Shown piece after piece: positions 9,701 through 17,477 of a DNA stretch of 17,725 nt. The position numbers and the translations under genes are program-made. Positions within the stretch are counted from its first letter, which is position 1. Each line of letters starts with the position of its first letter. This stretch comes from Rodentolepis nana (lineage: Eukaryota; Platyhelminthes; Cestoda; Cyclophyllidea; Hymenolepididae): positions 1 to 17,725 of the forward strand of contig UZAE01000837.1 in NCBI GenBank assembly GCA_900617975.1. Reading direction: 5' to 3'. The notes beneath the pieces are model-generated. The model had not been told where the DNA came from. It worked only from the letters and a program-made list of their open reading frames with translations, and did not search any database.

Positions 9701-12700
9701 AACTCCTTAATACTTGATGTTATTGACTATCCTTTTTGCTATTAAACATTTTTATGTCTATCCAATGTTGGGAATTACACTCTAAATCAAAACTGTGTTT
9801 CCCTCATAAAGTTATACTGGTACGTATTGGAAACTTCATAAGGACTCATAGAACACGACATCTTGTTTATTTCACATTTCAACTTGTTCTTGCAAGCTAT
9901 CATCGCGTGGATAGACAGAAATATCTTTTCGGGTTAGAATTGACGTTAGTTTAGAAGGATTTTTTCAACATTAATCTGAATGCCTTGACGTTGTTCGGGT
10001 TTCTAATAATTGACTTTCTTTATTTTTTAGGACGCAGCTCGTAAAAATAGTGTTGACGCTTTCCGTCAATTTACAAAGAGCGCCGATGAGCAAGCTCGCT
10101 ACTGCACTCTTCGAGGTCAGCTAGAGTTCAACTATGCTGAAGAACCCATTTCTCTCGACCTAGTTGAACCAGCAAGTGAAATTGTCAAAAAGTTTGCCAC
10201 AGGTGCCATGAGCTTGGGTTCAATCTCTGCGGAGACCCACAGTACAATCGCCCGAGCAATGAACACAATTGGTGCTCGTTCAAACACAGGAGAGGGAGGT
10301 GAACTTCCGGAACGCTATATGGATCCTACCATCAGTTCCTCCATAAAACAGGTTGCGTCGGCTCGTTTCGGTGTAAATAGTTCCTACTTAGCTCATGCCG
10401 ATATGCTCCAAATCAAGATGGCTCAAGGCGCCAAGCCTGGTGAAGGTGGTGAGTTGCCTGGTTTCAAGGTTACGGCGGAGATTGCTCGTCTTAGGCACTC
10501 TGTTCCGGGTGTTGGTCTCATCTCTCCACCACCTCACCATGATATCTACTCAATTGAAGATCTCGCTCAGGTAAGTGTAACCCCATATTATTCCTTGAAT
10601 TGTTTGCTGTTTTCACTCATTTCGACACTAACCTGTTACTATATTTCCTTTTTGCAGTTGATCTATGACTTGAAAGCTGCTAATCCAGTGGCAGTCGTCA
10701 GTGTCAAGCTGGTTTCAGAAGTCGGCGTTGGCGTTATTGCTTCGGGTGTCGCAAAGGTTTGAAATACCCCCCCCCCCCCCTATTTCTCTACATATTCATG
10801 TTTATTTATCCCTATTTTTCTTACTTTTTTTCCTGATAACTTTGCATGTTTTCTTTAGGCCTACGGACAACAACAGGTTAAATTGAGTTTAGTTTGAGTC
10901 GTTAGTTAGATGCTTAATTATTCTTCGTATTTGTATGGTTGTTGTGTGTATCACGATTTTTACATGTACTAACCAGTAGATCTATAAACTCCTGATGTGT
11001 TGTGATCCGAGCCATGTTGAGACTTCTTCTTGTAAATCTGTCTAATAGATTGTTTTATTTTTGTATTAGTGGTTAAAACGCGCTGTAAAATTACAAAGCC
11101 ACTAACCAATGTCTTTATTCCTCCAGGCTCATGCTGCTCATATCATCGTGTCTGGCCATGACGGTGGAACAGGTGCCAGTTCCTGGACTGGTATCAAGAA
11201 TGCTGGTTTGCCGTGGGAACTGGGTATTGCTGAGACTCATCAGGTCCTAGTGAACAACCATACTCGATCGAAGGTTGTGCTTCAAGCTGATGGTCAAATT
11301 CGTACAGGTGAGTTGAAGTTATGCTAGTGCAAGTAATCGCGCCTGCCTCTTGCTAATCTAAGGTTCCAAAACTGGGAACAAAGTTTAATGGCTACTATGA
11401 ATAGGAATTCGACTACAAATGTATTTATTGGGATGTTTATCTCAGACTTCTTAAAATAAGCAAAAACAAGCCTGCAAACGCATGTCGATTATATTGGTGC
11501 TCGTATTAATATATCAATTTAACACCACATATTAATATTATAGACAGTTATTAATGTTAAATAAAGCCAGCGGTCGCTGGAATAATTCCTATTGCTACCC
11601 TGTTGATGTAAAAAATCTAAAAGGAAATTATTAATATGATTAATTTGGCCTATGAAAGTTCGCTTGCATAAATTTTATGAATATTTTACTTTTAAGTCAA
11701 ATTAAAACTCATTGGTTTGATTAATCCAGTCAGAGACATGAAATAATGCTTTCGTACGAGTTTTCCTGTTCTACCGTCGGCATTTGAAAAGCTCACTTTG
11801 TGATGCATACTATTCTACCACCATAAAACAGTAAATAAACATTAGTTGAAGGAGGATAGTATATGTGTGCCTGAACATAGTAAAGAGGATGGAACTAAAT
11901 TGATAGCCATAATTACAATATTATTGTCTTCTATCTAGCTCGAGATGTAGTCATTGCTGCTATCCTTGGAGCCGATGAATTCGCCATGTCTACAGCACCA
12001 CTGATCGCATTGGGTTGCACAATGATGAGAAAATGCCATCTCAACACCTGCCCTGTGGGTATCTGCACACAAGATCCAGTACTTCGCAAGAAATTCGCTG
12101 GTCATCCCGAACATCTTATTAACTTCCTCTTCCTTCTTGCTGAAGATATTCGCAAGATTTTGGCCAAGTTGGGTTGCACCAGACTCAATGACATTACTGG
12201 ACGCACTGAACTCCTCAGAGTTAGTTTGTTACAAATTCTCTTTATTTGAGGGAGGGCTATTTTAGGGGTGAATTGATACGATGGCACTTTATTAGTAGAT
12301 TTTGTTGCACATTACAATTATGAGTGTGAATACAAATGTTAATAGTAGACCAGAGAGAAAACTTACCACACCCGAACTCTTGTCTAAACATTTCAGTTTA
12401 GAATTCTTAAGCTAGCATAAGCTATCGTTATGCTAGCTTACCAGGATATTTTTTACACAAGCGAGATAGAGAATAATGCATTAAAGGTGATTCCGTTATA
12501 AAAATTGGGACCGTAAAGGAAATAGAGGCATGGGAGTTTGTAAAGTGAGAGGAGGCCAATGATCTGTAAAAACGGCAGCTAGTACCGGACGATTAAACGA
12601 TAAATTCCATTTCATAAAATTATTTTTGGAACCAATTGACCGCGCTTATTCGGGTGGGAGGAATTTTGGAAAACCCCGGTACAAGCGAATTGAAATGAAG

Positions 12701-15700
12701 GTGGGGGGGGGGGGGGTCAATTTAGGTACAGGTTGATTAAATTCAGGCATAACAGTGTTTTCAATACTAATCTTGAGCTAAGGCGTAGTCCCTCTCGCAG
12801 AGAGTTGGAATCATACCATCCTCATCTAGTTAATCTGACTTAGCATGCAAAGTTTATCATTTCGCTTCGAGAACCTGCATCGATCTCACTGGCTGGATTT
12901 TCAACCTCTGCACTACCGGTTCACATTCCAGTGTGTGTAAACTACGGAGTGGTTCCTTCATTGTAATTTAGGTCTTAGTACTTAGGATTCGTTTTGGTGT
13001 TGTTGAGATTGCAATTCTTGATGGTTTTTCGTTTTATTTGAAAGCAATTTATTTACTTTTAGCAACGAAGTGATCACACCAATGAAAAGACAGCTCTGCT
13101 AGATCTTTCCCCACTCCTCGCAATGCCCGTTTCAGCCTTCAAGGACCTTATTTTCGATCAACGTCCACCAGGTCTCCTCGTATGGGACTCAATGGCCTCT
13201 ATGGATCTAATTGAGGCTCCCATTCATGCCGGTTTTGGTGCTATTTCTATGGAGGCTTCACCAACATTCCGTTTGGCCCGTTCCCTTCCTCCAGACAGGC
13301 ATTGGGACAGACGTCTCCTCATTGCTTCCATCGGTCTCATTGAGACACCAGTTGGACCAGACGGCAAGGATGCTGATGTCATGCCAGTCGTTCGTATCTC
13401 TGGTACTATCACCAATGAGGATCGAGCATTCGGTTCTTCGCTCAGTTATGCAATTTCGAAGAGATTCCAAGAAGGGGGATTGCCGAGGACCCGTAGACTT
13501 GAAGTATGTGCGCCTTTATTACTTTGCTTTATTGAATGTTTTTTCTCGACAATTGAAATTATCCCACCGTATAGAAGTGGAAACCTCCCATGAAAGAAGC
13601 ATTAAGACAGAAAATGTGGTAGTCAGTCAAGGAATCATGAAAACCCTTCTCCATTCAAGCTTCAGAATCAATAGGTTAATTGGTTTTACATATTGGAGCT
13701 CTTTTGACTAATCAAATTCTCATATGCTTTCCCAACCAGTCTCCTAACTGTTGTTGAACAGATCTTTTGAACAAAACGGTCTGCATAAAGGAATTTTGTG
13801 GTAATCAACTCGCTTGTGCCTTTATCTTTGCTTTTATTGGCCTCCATTTCCATGCTTATGTGCATTAATGTAAGGAAAAAGGTACTTTGTAGGACTCATG
13901 GTCGAATTCCTCCATATCTTTTGATGATAATTTATTTAGCCAAAGTTAACATTTTGTACTAACATTTGGGAAATGAATCATCACAGGTATTCTGGCCAAT
14001 GTCTCATCTCTTCTGTGAATACTTGTTCACAATTTTAGTCTTCATTTTTATCTGCCAGGAAATAAACAATCATTTGTCTCAAACTACTAAATTCTAGGAT
14101 TATTCTTCAAGTGATGTTCTGAACTCCCCAAAAATTACACGGCTATCTGATCGGCACTCGGAGAGCACATTTCATCTAAAATCATCTGTAGAAAGTGTTG
14201 CAACATTCTGGCATCGCAATTCGGGCCTTGGTACCATTGTTAATTGAAATTCAATGTTTCTGGCATAAAGTTTGCTCACAGTGTAAACAGAAATAAGTTT
14301 CTCAGAGGTCAACATTTCAAGAAAGGCTCTTGAAAGTTGTCTAAGAAAGGCGAGGAAACTTTTGGGCAAGGCAAAACTTCCTGTTTGATTTGAGTAAAGC
14401 TCTTTTATATCACTGCGATTTTTTTCAGTTGAATTTTTAAAATCTATTAAGTTTTGTAGCTACAAAGTGCTATTTTTCTTTTTCCCGATGAGTTCGATGA
14501 ATTTATCCCGAACACCCTGTATATAATTATCCATCTTGCTATGTACACAATCTTCATTCTTATCGTTTAATTTGCCATATTTTCTGATAGGTCAATCTGC
14601 GAGGTCATGCAGGTCAATCCTTCTGCGCCTTCTTGGCACCAGGAGTATATGTAATGCTGACTGGTGATGCTAACGACTACGTTGGCAAAGGTCTCTCGGG
14701 TGGTAAAGTGACGATTGTTCCAGCGGGACGTCTGCTCACCGAGAATTTCCGCTCTGAAGATCATATTATTGTTGGCAATGCCTGTCTTTATGGTGCTATC
14801 GAAGGCCGGGTCTTCATTCGTGGTCAGGCTGCCGAAAGATTCTGTGTGAGAAATTCTGGAGCTACCGTCGTGGCTGAAGGCGAGTTGAAGTTGACACCAT
14901 TTACGAATGCTTCTGTCGTAACCTAATTGAGAGAGACAGGCTGGTGGACTAATGCATCTGCTTTCTTAATATTTTTTTGTTTGCCACCAGAATGAGTTGA
15001 AAGGAGGAACCGAAATACTGACTGCTTTTAAGCAATATATAGATGATCGTCAGTGAGCTGACATAAGCGAGGTGTAGTACGAAGTCTTCTGAGAACCTAG
15101 TGATTAAGAATGGGTTGAGAGGTACTGGAGGTGAGGGTAAAGCGTGAGGGCCTATGCCTATTTCCTTATATGTGAATTCGAATACGAAGGAGATTATTAT
15201 TTATAAGATACTTGAGCAAGGCCTATTTGTGTGTAGATGTACTTTTAAATGAGCCGAGACAGTTATGCCCATTGATGAGCAACCTTTGGTGAATGAAATT
15301 CCCAAATCACGTCAACTGAGCCTGACAGATGCAGAGTTTCTCATGATTATGACTATGAGGCTACTACTCTCTTCATTGTAATTGTGTAAAAGTGCAATCT
15401 ATTGCAAGCTTTGGAATTATAATGACTTCGTTTACCCACAGATGGCAATTGTCTGACCTGCTTTTGGTCTTACCGTACGATGTGTGTTAAACGAATGAAT
15501 CGAATTCTTTGTTATTTCAAGAATTAATTCTAGATTGTAAATGGCTGGCGAAAATCGATACGGCTGCTCTAAACCAGATTGATTGCACGTTGATTACAAG
15601 AGTGACATCCTCTTTTTCATTTACTACTAATGCAAGTATTCTTTTCCTCTGATCAGGATGTGGTGATCACGGTTGCGAGTACATGACCGGAGGTCGTGTG

Positions 15701-16906
15701 ATTCTTCTCGGTCGTTGCGGTCGAAACTTTGCTGCGGGTATGTCTGGTGGTTTGGCCTTTGTTTACGACGTCGATCATGTTCTCAAAACTCGATGTAATA
15801 CTCAGAGTGTTACCCTGGTCGACATGGATAGTGATAACGAGTATGCCAGTTGGCTTGCCACTACCATCAAGACATTCTTTGATGAAACTGGATCTAAGGT
15901 ACGTTGTACCTTCTAATTTATAATTTAAGAGACGTGTCACAGATCTAACACTTTTATCACTTCCCATTTAGATCGCGTTGCAGGTTGTCAAACATTGGGA
16001 TACAGAAGTCAAAAACTTCGTTCTCGTCTTCCCGAACGACTACCGCAGAGCACTGCAGGAATTGGCTGCAGGAGAAAAGAAGGAAACTAGCACCACAGTA
16101 GAGCCAAACAAATCCTGCAAAGTTGTCCCTCCTGATGATGAAGATGCTGTAGCAGCAGCTGCCGTGAGAGCTGTTGGGGTGAGTAGCCAACTTACCTAAA
16201 TGGTATAAGTCATTGATATAGTTGCAAACTTTAAACTTTTTAATTTTCTTCCTAGGATGTCATCAGGAGTGGTGATATCGAGGATGCACTTCCGAATGGT
16301 GAGGTTATTGTGGAGAAGCCGGACAAGATTCGTGGATTCGTTAAGTACCCACGTACAAAGGTCAAGTATCGTAAAGTAGATGTTCGTTTGAATGATTGGT
16401 CAGAGGTGTACTCTCATCAAAATGTTCGCAAAACTCTAAAGACTCAATCTGCTCGTTGTATGGACTGCGGTGTTCCATTCTGTCAATCTGAATTTGGATG
16501 TCCTCTGGGTAATCTTATTCCTAACTGGAATGATCTAATACATAAGGTGAGATAAGAGTCATGACCATACCTATCTCCTTAAAGCACAATCTTTGTCACC
16601 TAGAATTGCTTTGTTTCTTGGTAATAGGACAAATGGGTGGCTGCATATGAGGCAATGGCACAGACAAACAATTTCCCTGAGTTCACTGGCCGCGTTTGCC
16701 CTGCACCATGTGAGGGCGCTTGTGTGTTGGGAATCATTGAACCCGCGGTAACTATCAAGAACATTGAGTGCGCAATCGGTGAAGTGGGCTGGGAGAAAGG
16801 TCTCAATATACCTCGACCAGTGCCCAACAATAAGCTGACCGGGAAGCGTGTCGTCATTGTTGGATCTGGGCCTGCTGGTCTTGCCTGTGCTGCTCAACTC
16901 GTTAAG
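3555..16906 (+). CDS. GOGAT: Glutamate synthase (NADH-GOGAT, fused large and small subunits), partial, 14 exons
   Basis: The enzyme converts glutamine plus 2-oxoglutarate to two glutamates, using electrons from a reduced nicotinamide through FAD, Fe-S clusters and FMN. Exons join at 3555-3769, 7689-7839, 8476-9114, 9181-9543, 10031-10570, 10658-10756, 11127-11307, 11939-12219, 13063-13503, 14591-14879, 15657-15898, 15972-16178, 16256-16546 and 16628-16906. The 4,218 nt give 1,406 codons without a stop. Visible domains in order are the central domain (about residues 48-335), the FMN barrel with 3Fe-4S cysteines (about 400-820), the GXGXG beta-helix (about 910-1130), an acidic linker, and the small-subunit 4Fe-4S region with the first GxGxxG (1217-1406). 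Eukaryotic fused enzymes are roughly 2,100 residues, so about two thirds is present. The glutaminase domain and most of the small subunit lie outside. No disabling lesion is seen. Residue numbers count from the first visible codon. An NADPH-dependent form cannot be excluded, since the pyridine-nucleotide site is off the window. Confidence 0.96.
6531..6590 (+). repeat. Pyrimidine-rich tract inside intron 1
   Basis: About 60 nt that are almost entirely C and T. It resembles a splice polypyrimidine tract but lies more than 1 kb before the acceptor used, with no exon after it. It may be simple sequence, or a decoy or ancient splice site. Confidence 0.6.
6959..6977. repeat. G(19) homopolymer
   Basis: Nineteen consecutive G residues within intron 1, in the same strand sense as the 2480-2500 run. 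Exact length may be affected by sequencing. Confidence 0.85.
7689..7839 (+). CDS. GOGAT: GOGAT exon 2: central domain, GSMGND and [11 protein letters not shown] block
   Basis: Completes Gln72 (CA+G) and encodes residues 73-122. It carries two of the strongest GOGAT signatures, [14 protein letters not shown] and [19 protein letters not shown], ending in IVMSL. The acceptor is AACAG at 7684-7688. The donor is CTG|GTGAGC, phase 0. It is preceded by a 3.9-kb intron, the longest one completely contained in the window. Confidence 0.97.
7840..8475 (+). other. GOGAT: GOGAT intron 2 (636 bp)
   Basis: A GT-AG intron, donor GTGAGC and acceptor AAAATAG. The long open frames at its 3' end (8375 onward, both strands) are shadows of exon 3. 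Nothing else is recognised. Confidence 0.85.
8476..9114 (+). CDS. GOGAT: GOGAT exon 3: central domain to start of the FMN barrel
   Basis: Encodes residues 123-335 in one 639-nt block, the largest exon here. It opens with [14 protein letters not shown], the expected continuation of MSL in the family (usually ECxxGPExNxLE). Later it carries [30 protein letters not shown] and [14 protein letters not shown], all typical of the central alpha/beta domain. It opens 30 nt upstream of the first in-frame ATG (8506), because the splice acceptor AATAG at 8471-8475 joins exon 2 in phase 0. The donor is AAG|GTTTGC. Confidence 0.97.
9181..9543 (+). CDS. GOGAT: GOGAT exon 4: [10 protein letters not shown] block
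   Basis: Encodes residues 336-456, beginning [21 protein letters not shown], a hallmark GOGAT segment, and ending [10 protein letters not shown]. It is separated from exon 3 by only 66 nt. Its end is unusual: the only frame-preserving junction is CAG|GCGAGT, a GC donor, giving KLQ|DAARKN as the family expects. The nearby GT (9548-9549) would shift frame. Confidence 0.95.
9544..10030 (+). other. GOGAT: GOGAT intron 4 (487 bp), GC-AG type
   Basis: Donor CAG|GCGAGT and acceptor TTTTTTAG. The GC donor is forced by reading frame and by the conserved protein junction. No coding content is recognised in it. Confidence 0.85.
10031..10570 (+). CDS. GOGAT: GOGAT exon 5: FMN/2-oxoglutarate barrel, N-terminal half
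   Basis: Encodes residues 457-636. It contains [11 protein letters not shown], the GAMSLGSIS strand with the following [10 protein letters not shown] helix, [27 protein letters not shown] and [16 protein letters not shown]. These form the FMN- and substrate-binding barrel and the loop that communicates with the glutaminase site in studied enzymes. The acceptor is TTTAG at 10026-10030. The donor is CAG|GTAAGT, phase 0. Confidence 0.97.
10658..10756 (+). CDS. GOGAT: GOGAT exon 6: [10 protein letters not shown] strand-helix
   Basis: A 99-nt exon encoding residues 637-669: [20 protein letters not shown] followed by a segment ending GVIASGVAK. It is part of the FMN barrel, where the family reads LIYDLKxxNPxAxVSVKLV. 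It is flanked by an 87-nt intron upstream and a 370-nt intron downstream. Acceptor TGCAG; donor AAG|GTTTGA, phase 0. Confidence 0.96.
10757..11126 (+). other. GOGAT: GOGAT intron 6 (370 bp) with C(14) run
   Basis: A GT-AG intron, donor GTTTGA. It holds a run of 14 C (10767-10780) only 10 nt after the donor, followed by a T-rich tract. Nothing else is recognised. Confidence 0.85.
11127..11307 (+). CDS. GOGAT: GOGAT exon 7: [15 protein letters not shown]-phosphate loop
   Basis: Encodes residues 670-729 plus one base of Ala730. It includes [28 protein letters not shown] and AETHQ, which form the glycine-rich FMN phosphate-binding part of the barrel. Acceptor CCCAG-like CTCCAG at 11121-11126; donor ACAG|GTGAGT, phase 1. 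Confidence 0.97.
11308..11938 (+). other. GOGAT: GOGAT intron 7 (631 bp)
   Basis: A GT-AG intron, donor GTGAGT and acceptor TATCTAG. It is very AT-rich, with several TATTAAT-like words clustered at about 11500-11650. No gene is seen. Confidence 0.85.
11939..12219 (+). CDS. GOGAT: GOGAT exon 8: end of barrel and 3Fe-4S cluster cysteines
   Basis: Completes Ala730 (G+CT) and encodes residues 731-823. The motif [16 protein letters not shown] has Cys-x5-Cys-x4-Cys, the spacing of the three 3Fe-4S ligands known in bacterial GOGAT. It is followed by [11 protein letters not shown] and [13 protein letters not shown]. Acceptor TCTAG; donor AGA|GTTAGT, phase 0. The chosen donor joins LLR to [19 protein letters not shown], as expected. 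Confidence 0.96.
12408..12440. repeat. Perfect 13-bp inverted repeat (hairpin, 7-nt loop)
   Basis: The arm TAAGCTAGCATAA (12408-12420) is exactly complementary to TTATGCTAGCTTA (12428-12440), with the 7-nt loop GCTATCG between. No T-run follows, and it lies inside an intron, so it is not a bacterial terminator. It could be an RNA hairpin, a small-RNA precursor relic or the remains of a palindromic transposon. Confidence 0.85.
12703..12716. repeat. G(14) homopolymer
   Basis: Fourteen G residues in intron 8 on the sense strand. Confidence 0.85.
13063..13503 (+). CDS. GOGAT: GOGAT exon 9: lead-in to the GXGXG domain, with extra residues
   Basis: Encodes residues 824-970. The start (LLDLSPLL) and end ([18 protein letters not shown] and EGGLPRT) align with the family. 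The segment between them is about 96 residues, against roughly 50 in a plant enzyme as I remember it, so it appears to contain an insertion, or divergent sequence, of about 45 residues around residues 845-900. It has no stop and coding-like third positions. Acceptor TTTAG at 13058-13062; donor GAA|GTATGT, phase 0. Confidence 0.92.
13504..14590 (+). other. GOGAT: GOGAT intron 9 (1,087 bp)
   Basis: A GT-AG intron, donor GTATGT and acceptor TGATAG. Short chance ORFs on both strands have no recognisable motif. Nothing else is seen. Confidence 0.85.
14591..14879 (+). CDS. GOGAT: GOGAT exon 10: GXGXG beta-helix, first part
   Basis: Encodes residues 971-1066 plus one base of Gly1067. It carries [36 protein letters not shown] and [11 protein letters not shown], the repeating glycine pattern of the GXGXG right-handed beta-helix. 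The end needs a GC donor, GAAG|GCGAGT, which after joining exon 11 gives [14 protein letters not shown] as the family requires. Using the GT at 14884-14885 would break frame. Confidence 0.96.
14880..15656 (+). other. GOGAT: GOGAT intron 10 (777 bp), GC-AG type
   Basis: Donor GAAG|GCGAGT and acceptor GATCAG. This is the second GC donor in the gene, with the same first six intron bases as intron 4. The open frame extending about 45 nt past the donor is simple read-through to a TAA at 14924-14926. Confidence 0.85.
15657..15898 (+). CDS. GOGAT: GOGAT exon 11: [11 protein letters not shown] and end of beta-helix
   Basis: Completes Gly1067 (G+GA) and encodes residues 1068-1147. It begins [12 protein letters not shown] and continues with [17 protein letters not shown], both strongly conserved at the end of the beta-helix. 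Acceptor ATCAG at 15652-15656; donor AAG|GTACGT, phase 0. Confidence 0.97.
15972..16178 (+). CDS. GOGAT: GOGAT exon 12: C-terminus of the large-subunit part and linker
   Basis: Encodes residues 1148-1216. [23 protein letters not shown] matches the FVKVxPxDYKRxL end of the large subunit. It is followed by a charged, Ala-rich linker toward the small subunit. The acceptor is TTTAG at 15967-15971; a second AG at 15982-15983, 12 nt inside, would remove the four residues IALQ and also keep frame. Donor GGG|GTGAGT, phase 0. The upstream intron is 73 nt. Confidence 0.92.
16256..16546 (+). CDS. GOGAT: GOGAT exon 13: small-subunit start, first 4Fe-4S cysteine motif
   Basis: Encodes residues 1217-1313. 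[19 protein letters not shown] corresponds to the family's GFMKYxRxxxxYR segment that joins the subunits in fused enzymes. [22 protein letters not shown] is the first Fe-S motif (CxxCx4Cx5C), followed by LIPNWNDL. Acceptor CCTAG; donor AAG|GTGAGA, phase 0. Confidence 0.97.
16628..16906 (+). CDS. GOGAT: GOGAT exon 14 (last visible): second 4Fe-4S motif and FAD-binding GxGxxG
   Basis: Encodes residues 1314-1406. [15 protein letters not shown] is the second Fe-S motif of the small subunit (Cx3Cx3C). [17 protein letters not shown] is the first dinucleotide-binding fold, expected to bind FAD. The exon ends LVK|GTCAGT in phase 0. The next family element (a glycine-rich segment with GIPxxK) is not found in the remaining 819 bp, so the gene continues off the window or is broken by the insertion there. 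Confidence 0.96.
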
Positions 16907-17373
16907 GTCAGTTCATTCAACATTTCATAACACCTTATTGCTTCAATATGACCATGGTTTAGGGCTCACTCCACTTTTGTTCTCATGGAGTGACAAAATT
17001 ACAGTAAAGAGTTTAATGAAAAAAACTAGTTGCTAATATTTGAAATGCAAATATAACTCGACTACATATATTTTTTGGCAGTTTGAACTAAATCAAGTGA
17101 CAAAGCTTGTACTTTGGCCTTATTTACATACGAGTTGTCAAGGGTTGACTCTTTTATCGGAGATTAATCTACTTATTAGAAGAAAACACATGAGATCTCT
17201 GCGGGCTCAACTACGGTCAAGTACTAGCATGAATGTTCTGTTGAATTAATCCCACCTTATATTAGAAGATCGTAGTTGTTTGCCAAAATAATTAGCTGAC
17301 GGGGGCTACCTTGTTTGTAGTGTTGGTAAGTCATAGAATCGGCTATTTTAATTCAATTTTATGATTTTAAACT
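16907..17373 (+). other. GOGAT: Start of GOGAT intron 14, up to the retrotransposon
   Basis: It begins with donor GTCAGT and is AT-rich with no exon. Chance ORFs at 16848-17249 have no GOGAT similarity. The acceptor and next exon are not in the window. Confidence 0.75.
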
Positions 17374-17446
17374 GGGGTGCGCGATAGACTTACCTCCTCG
17401 TGGTGCACCCTGGACAACGTATTTTCTTACGGCAAAAAAGTCTATC
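17374..17446 (+). ncRNA. HDV-like self-cleaving ribozyme, right copy, at the retrotransposon 5' end
   Basis: P1 is 7 bp, GGGGTGC (17374-17380) with GCACCCT (17405-17411), starting with the cleavage-site G.U wobble. J1/2 is GC. P2 is 9 bp, GATAGACTT (17383-17391) with AAGTCTATC (17438-17446). P3 is ACC/GGT (17392-17394 with 17402-17404) closing L3 TCCTCGT, one base from the viral loop. P1.1 pairs CC (17396-17397) with GG (17412-17413). P4 is CGTA/TACG (17418-17421 with 17428-17431), loop TTTTCT. J4/2 is GCAAAA with the catalytic C expected at 17433. Predicted self-cleavage lies between 17373 and 17374, releasing the exact element 5' end. All elements of the consensus are present; activity is inferred. 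Confidence 0.9.
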
Positions 17447-17477
17447 AATCGGCATACGTTTTTGACTTCGATTAATT

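Larger units (their letters stand above)
12220..13062 (+). other. GOGAT: GOGAT intron 8 (843 bp) with hairpin and G(14) run
   Basis: A GT-AG intron, donor GTTAGT and acceptor TTTTAG. It contains a perfect 13-bp inverted repeat at 12408-12440 and a G(14) run at 12703-12716. No coding content is seen. Confidence 0.85.

Noticed and set aside
12408..12440. Transcription terminator
   Set aside because: The hairpin has no downstream T-run and lies within a eukaryotic intron.
13211..13711. 166-residue ORF in another frame over exon 9
   Set aside because: The longest stretch overlaps exon 9 out of frame and runs into the intron; it lacks the conserved GOGAT motifs that the chosen frame shows.
3555..16906. 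Pseudogene status for GOGAT
   Set aside because: All 14 exons join in frame with no stop and keep the Fe-S cysteines and nucleotide-binding motifs; the two GC donors are legitimate splice sites.
1..17446. The two edge repeats as terminal inverted repeats of one 17-kb DNA transposon
   Set aside because: The repeats are internal ribozyme modules, one followed by a LINE endonuclease reading outward, and the interior is an ordinary metabolic gene with no transposase.
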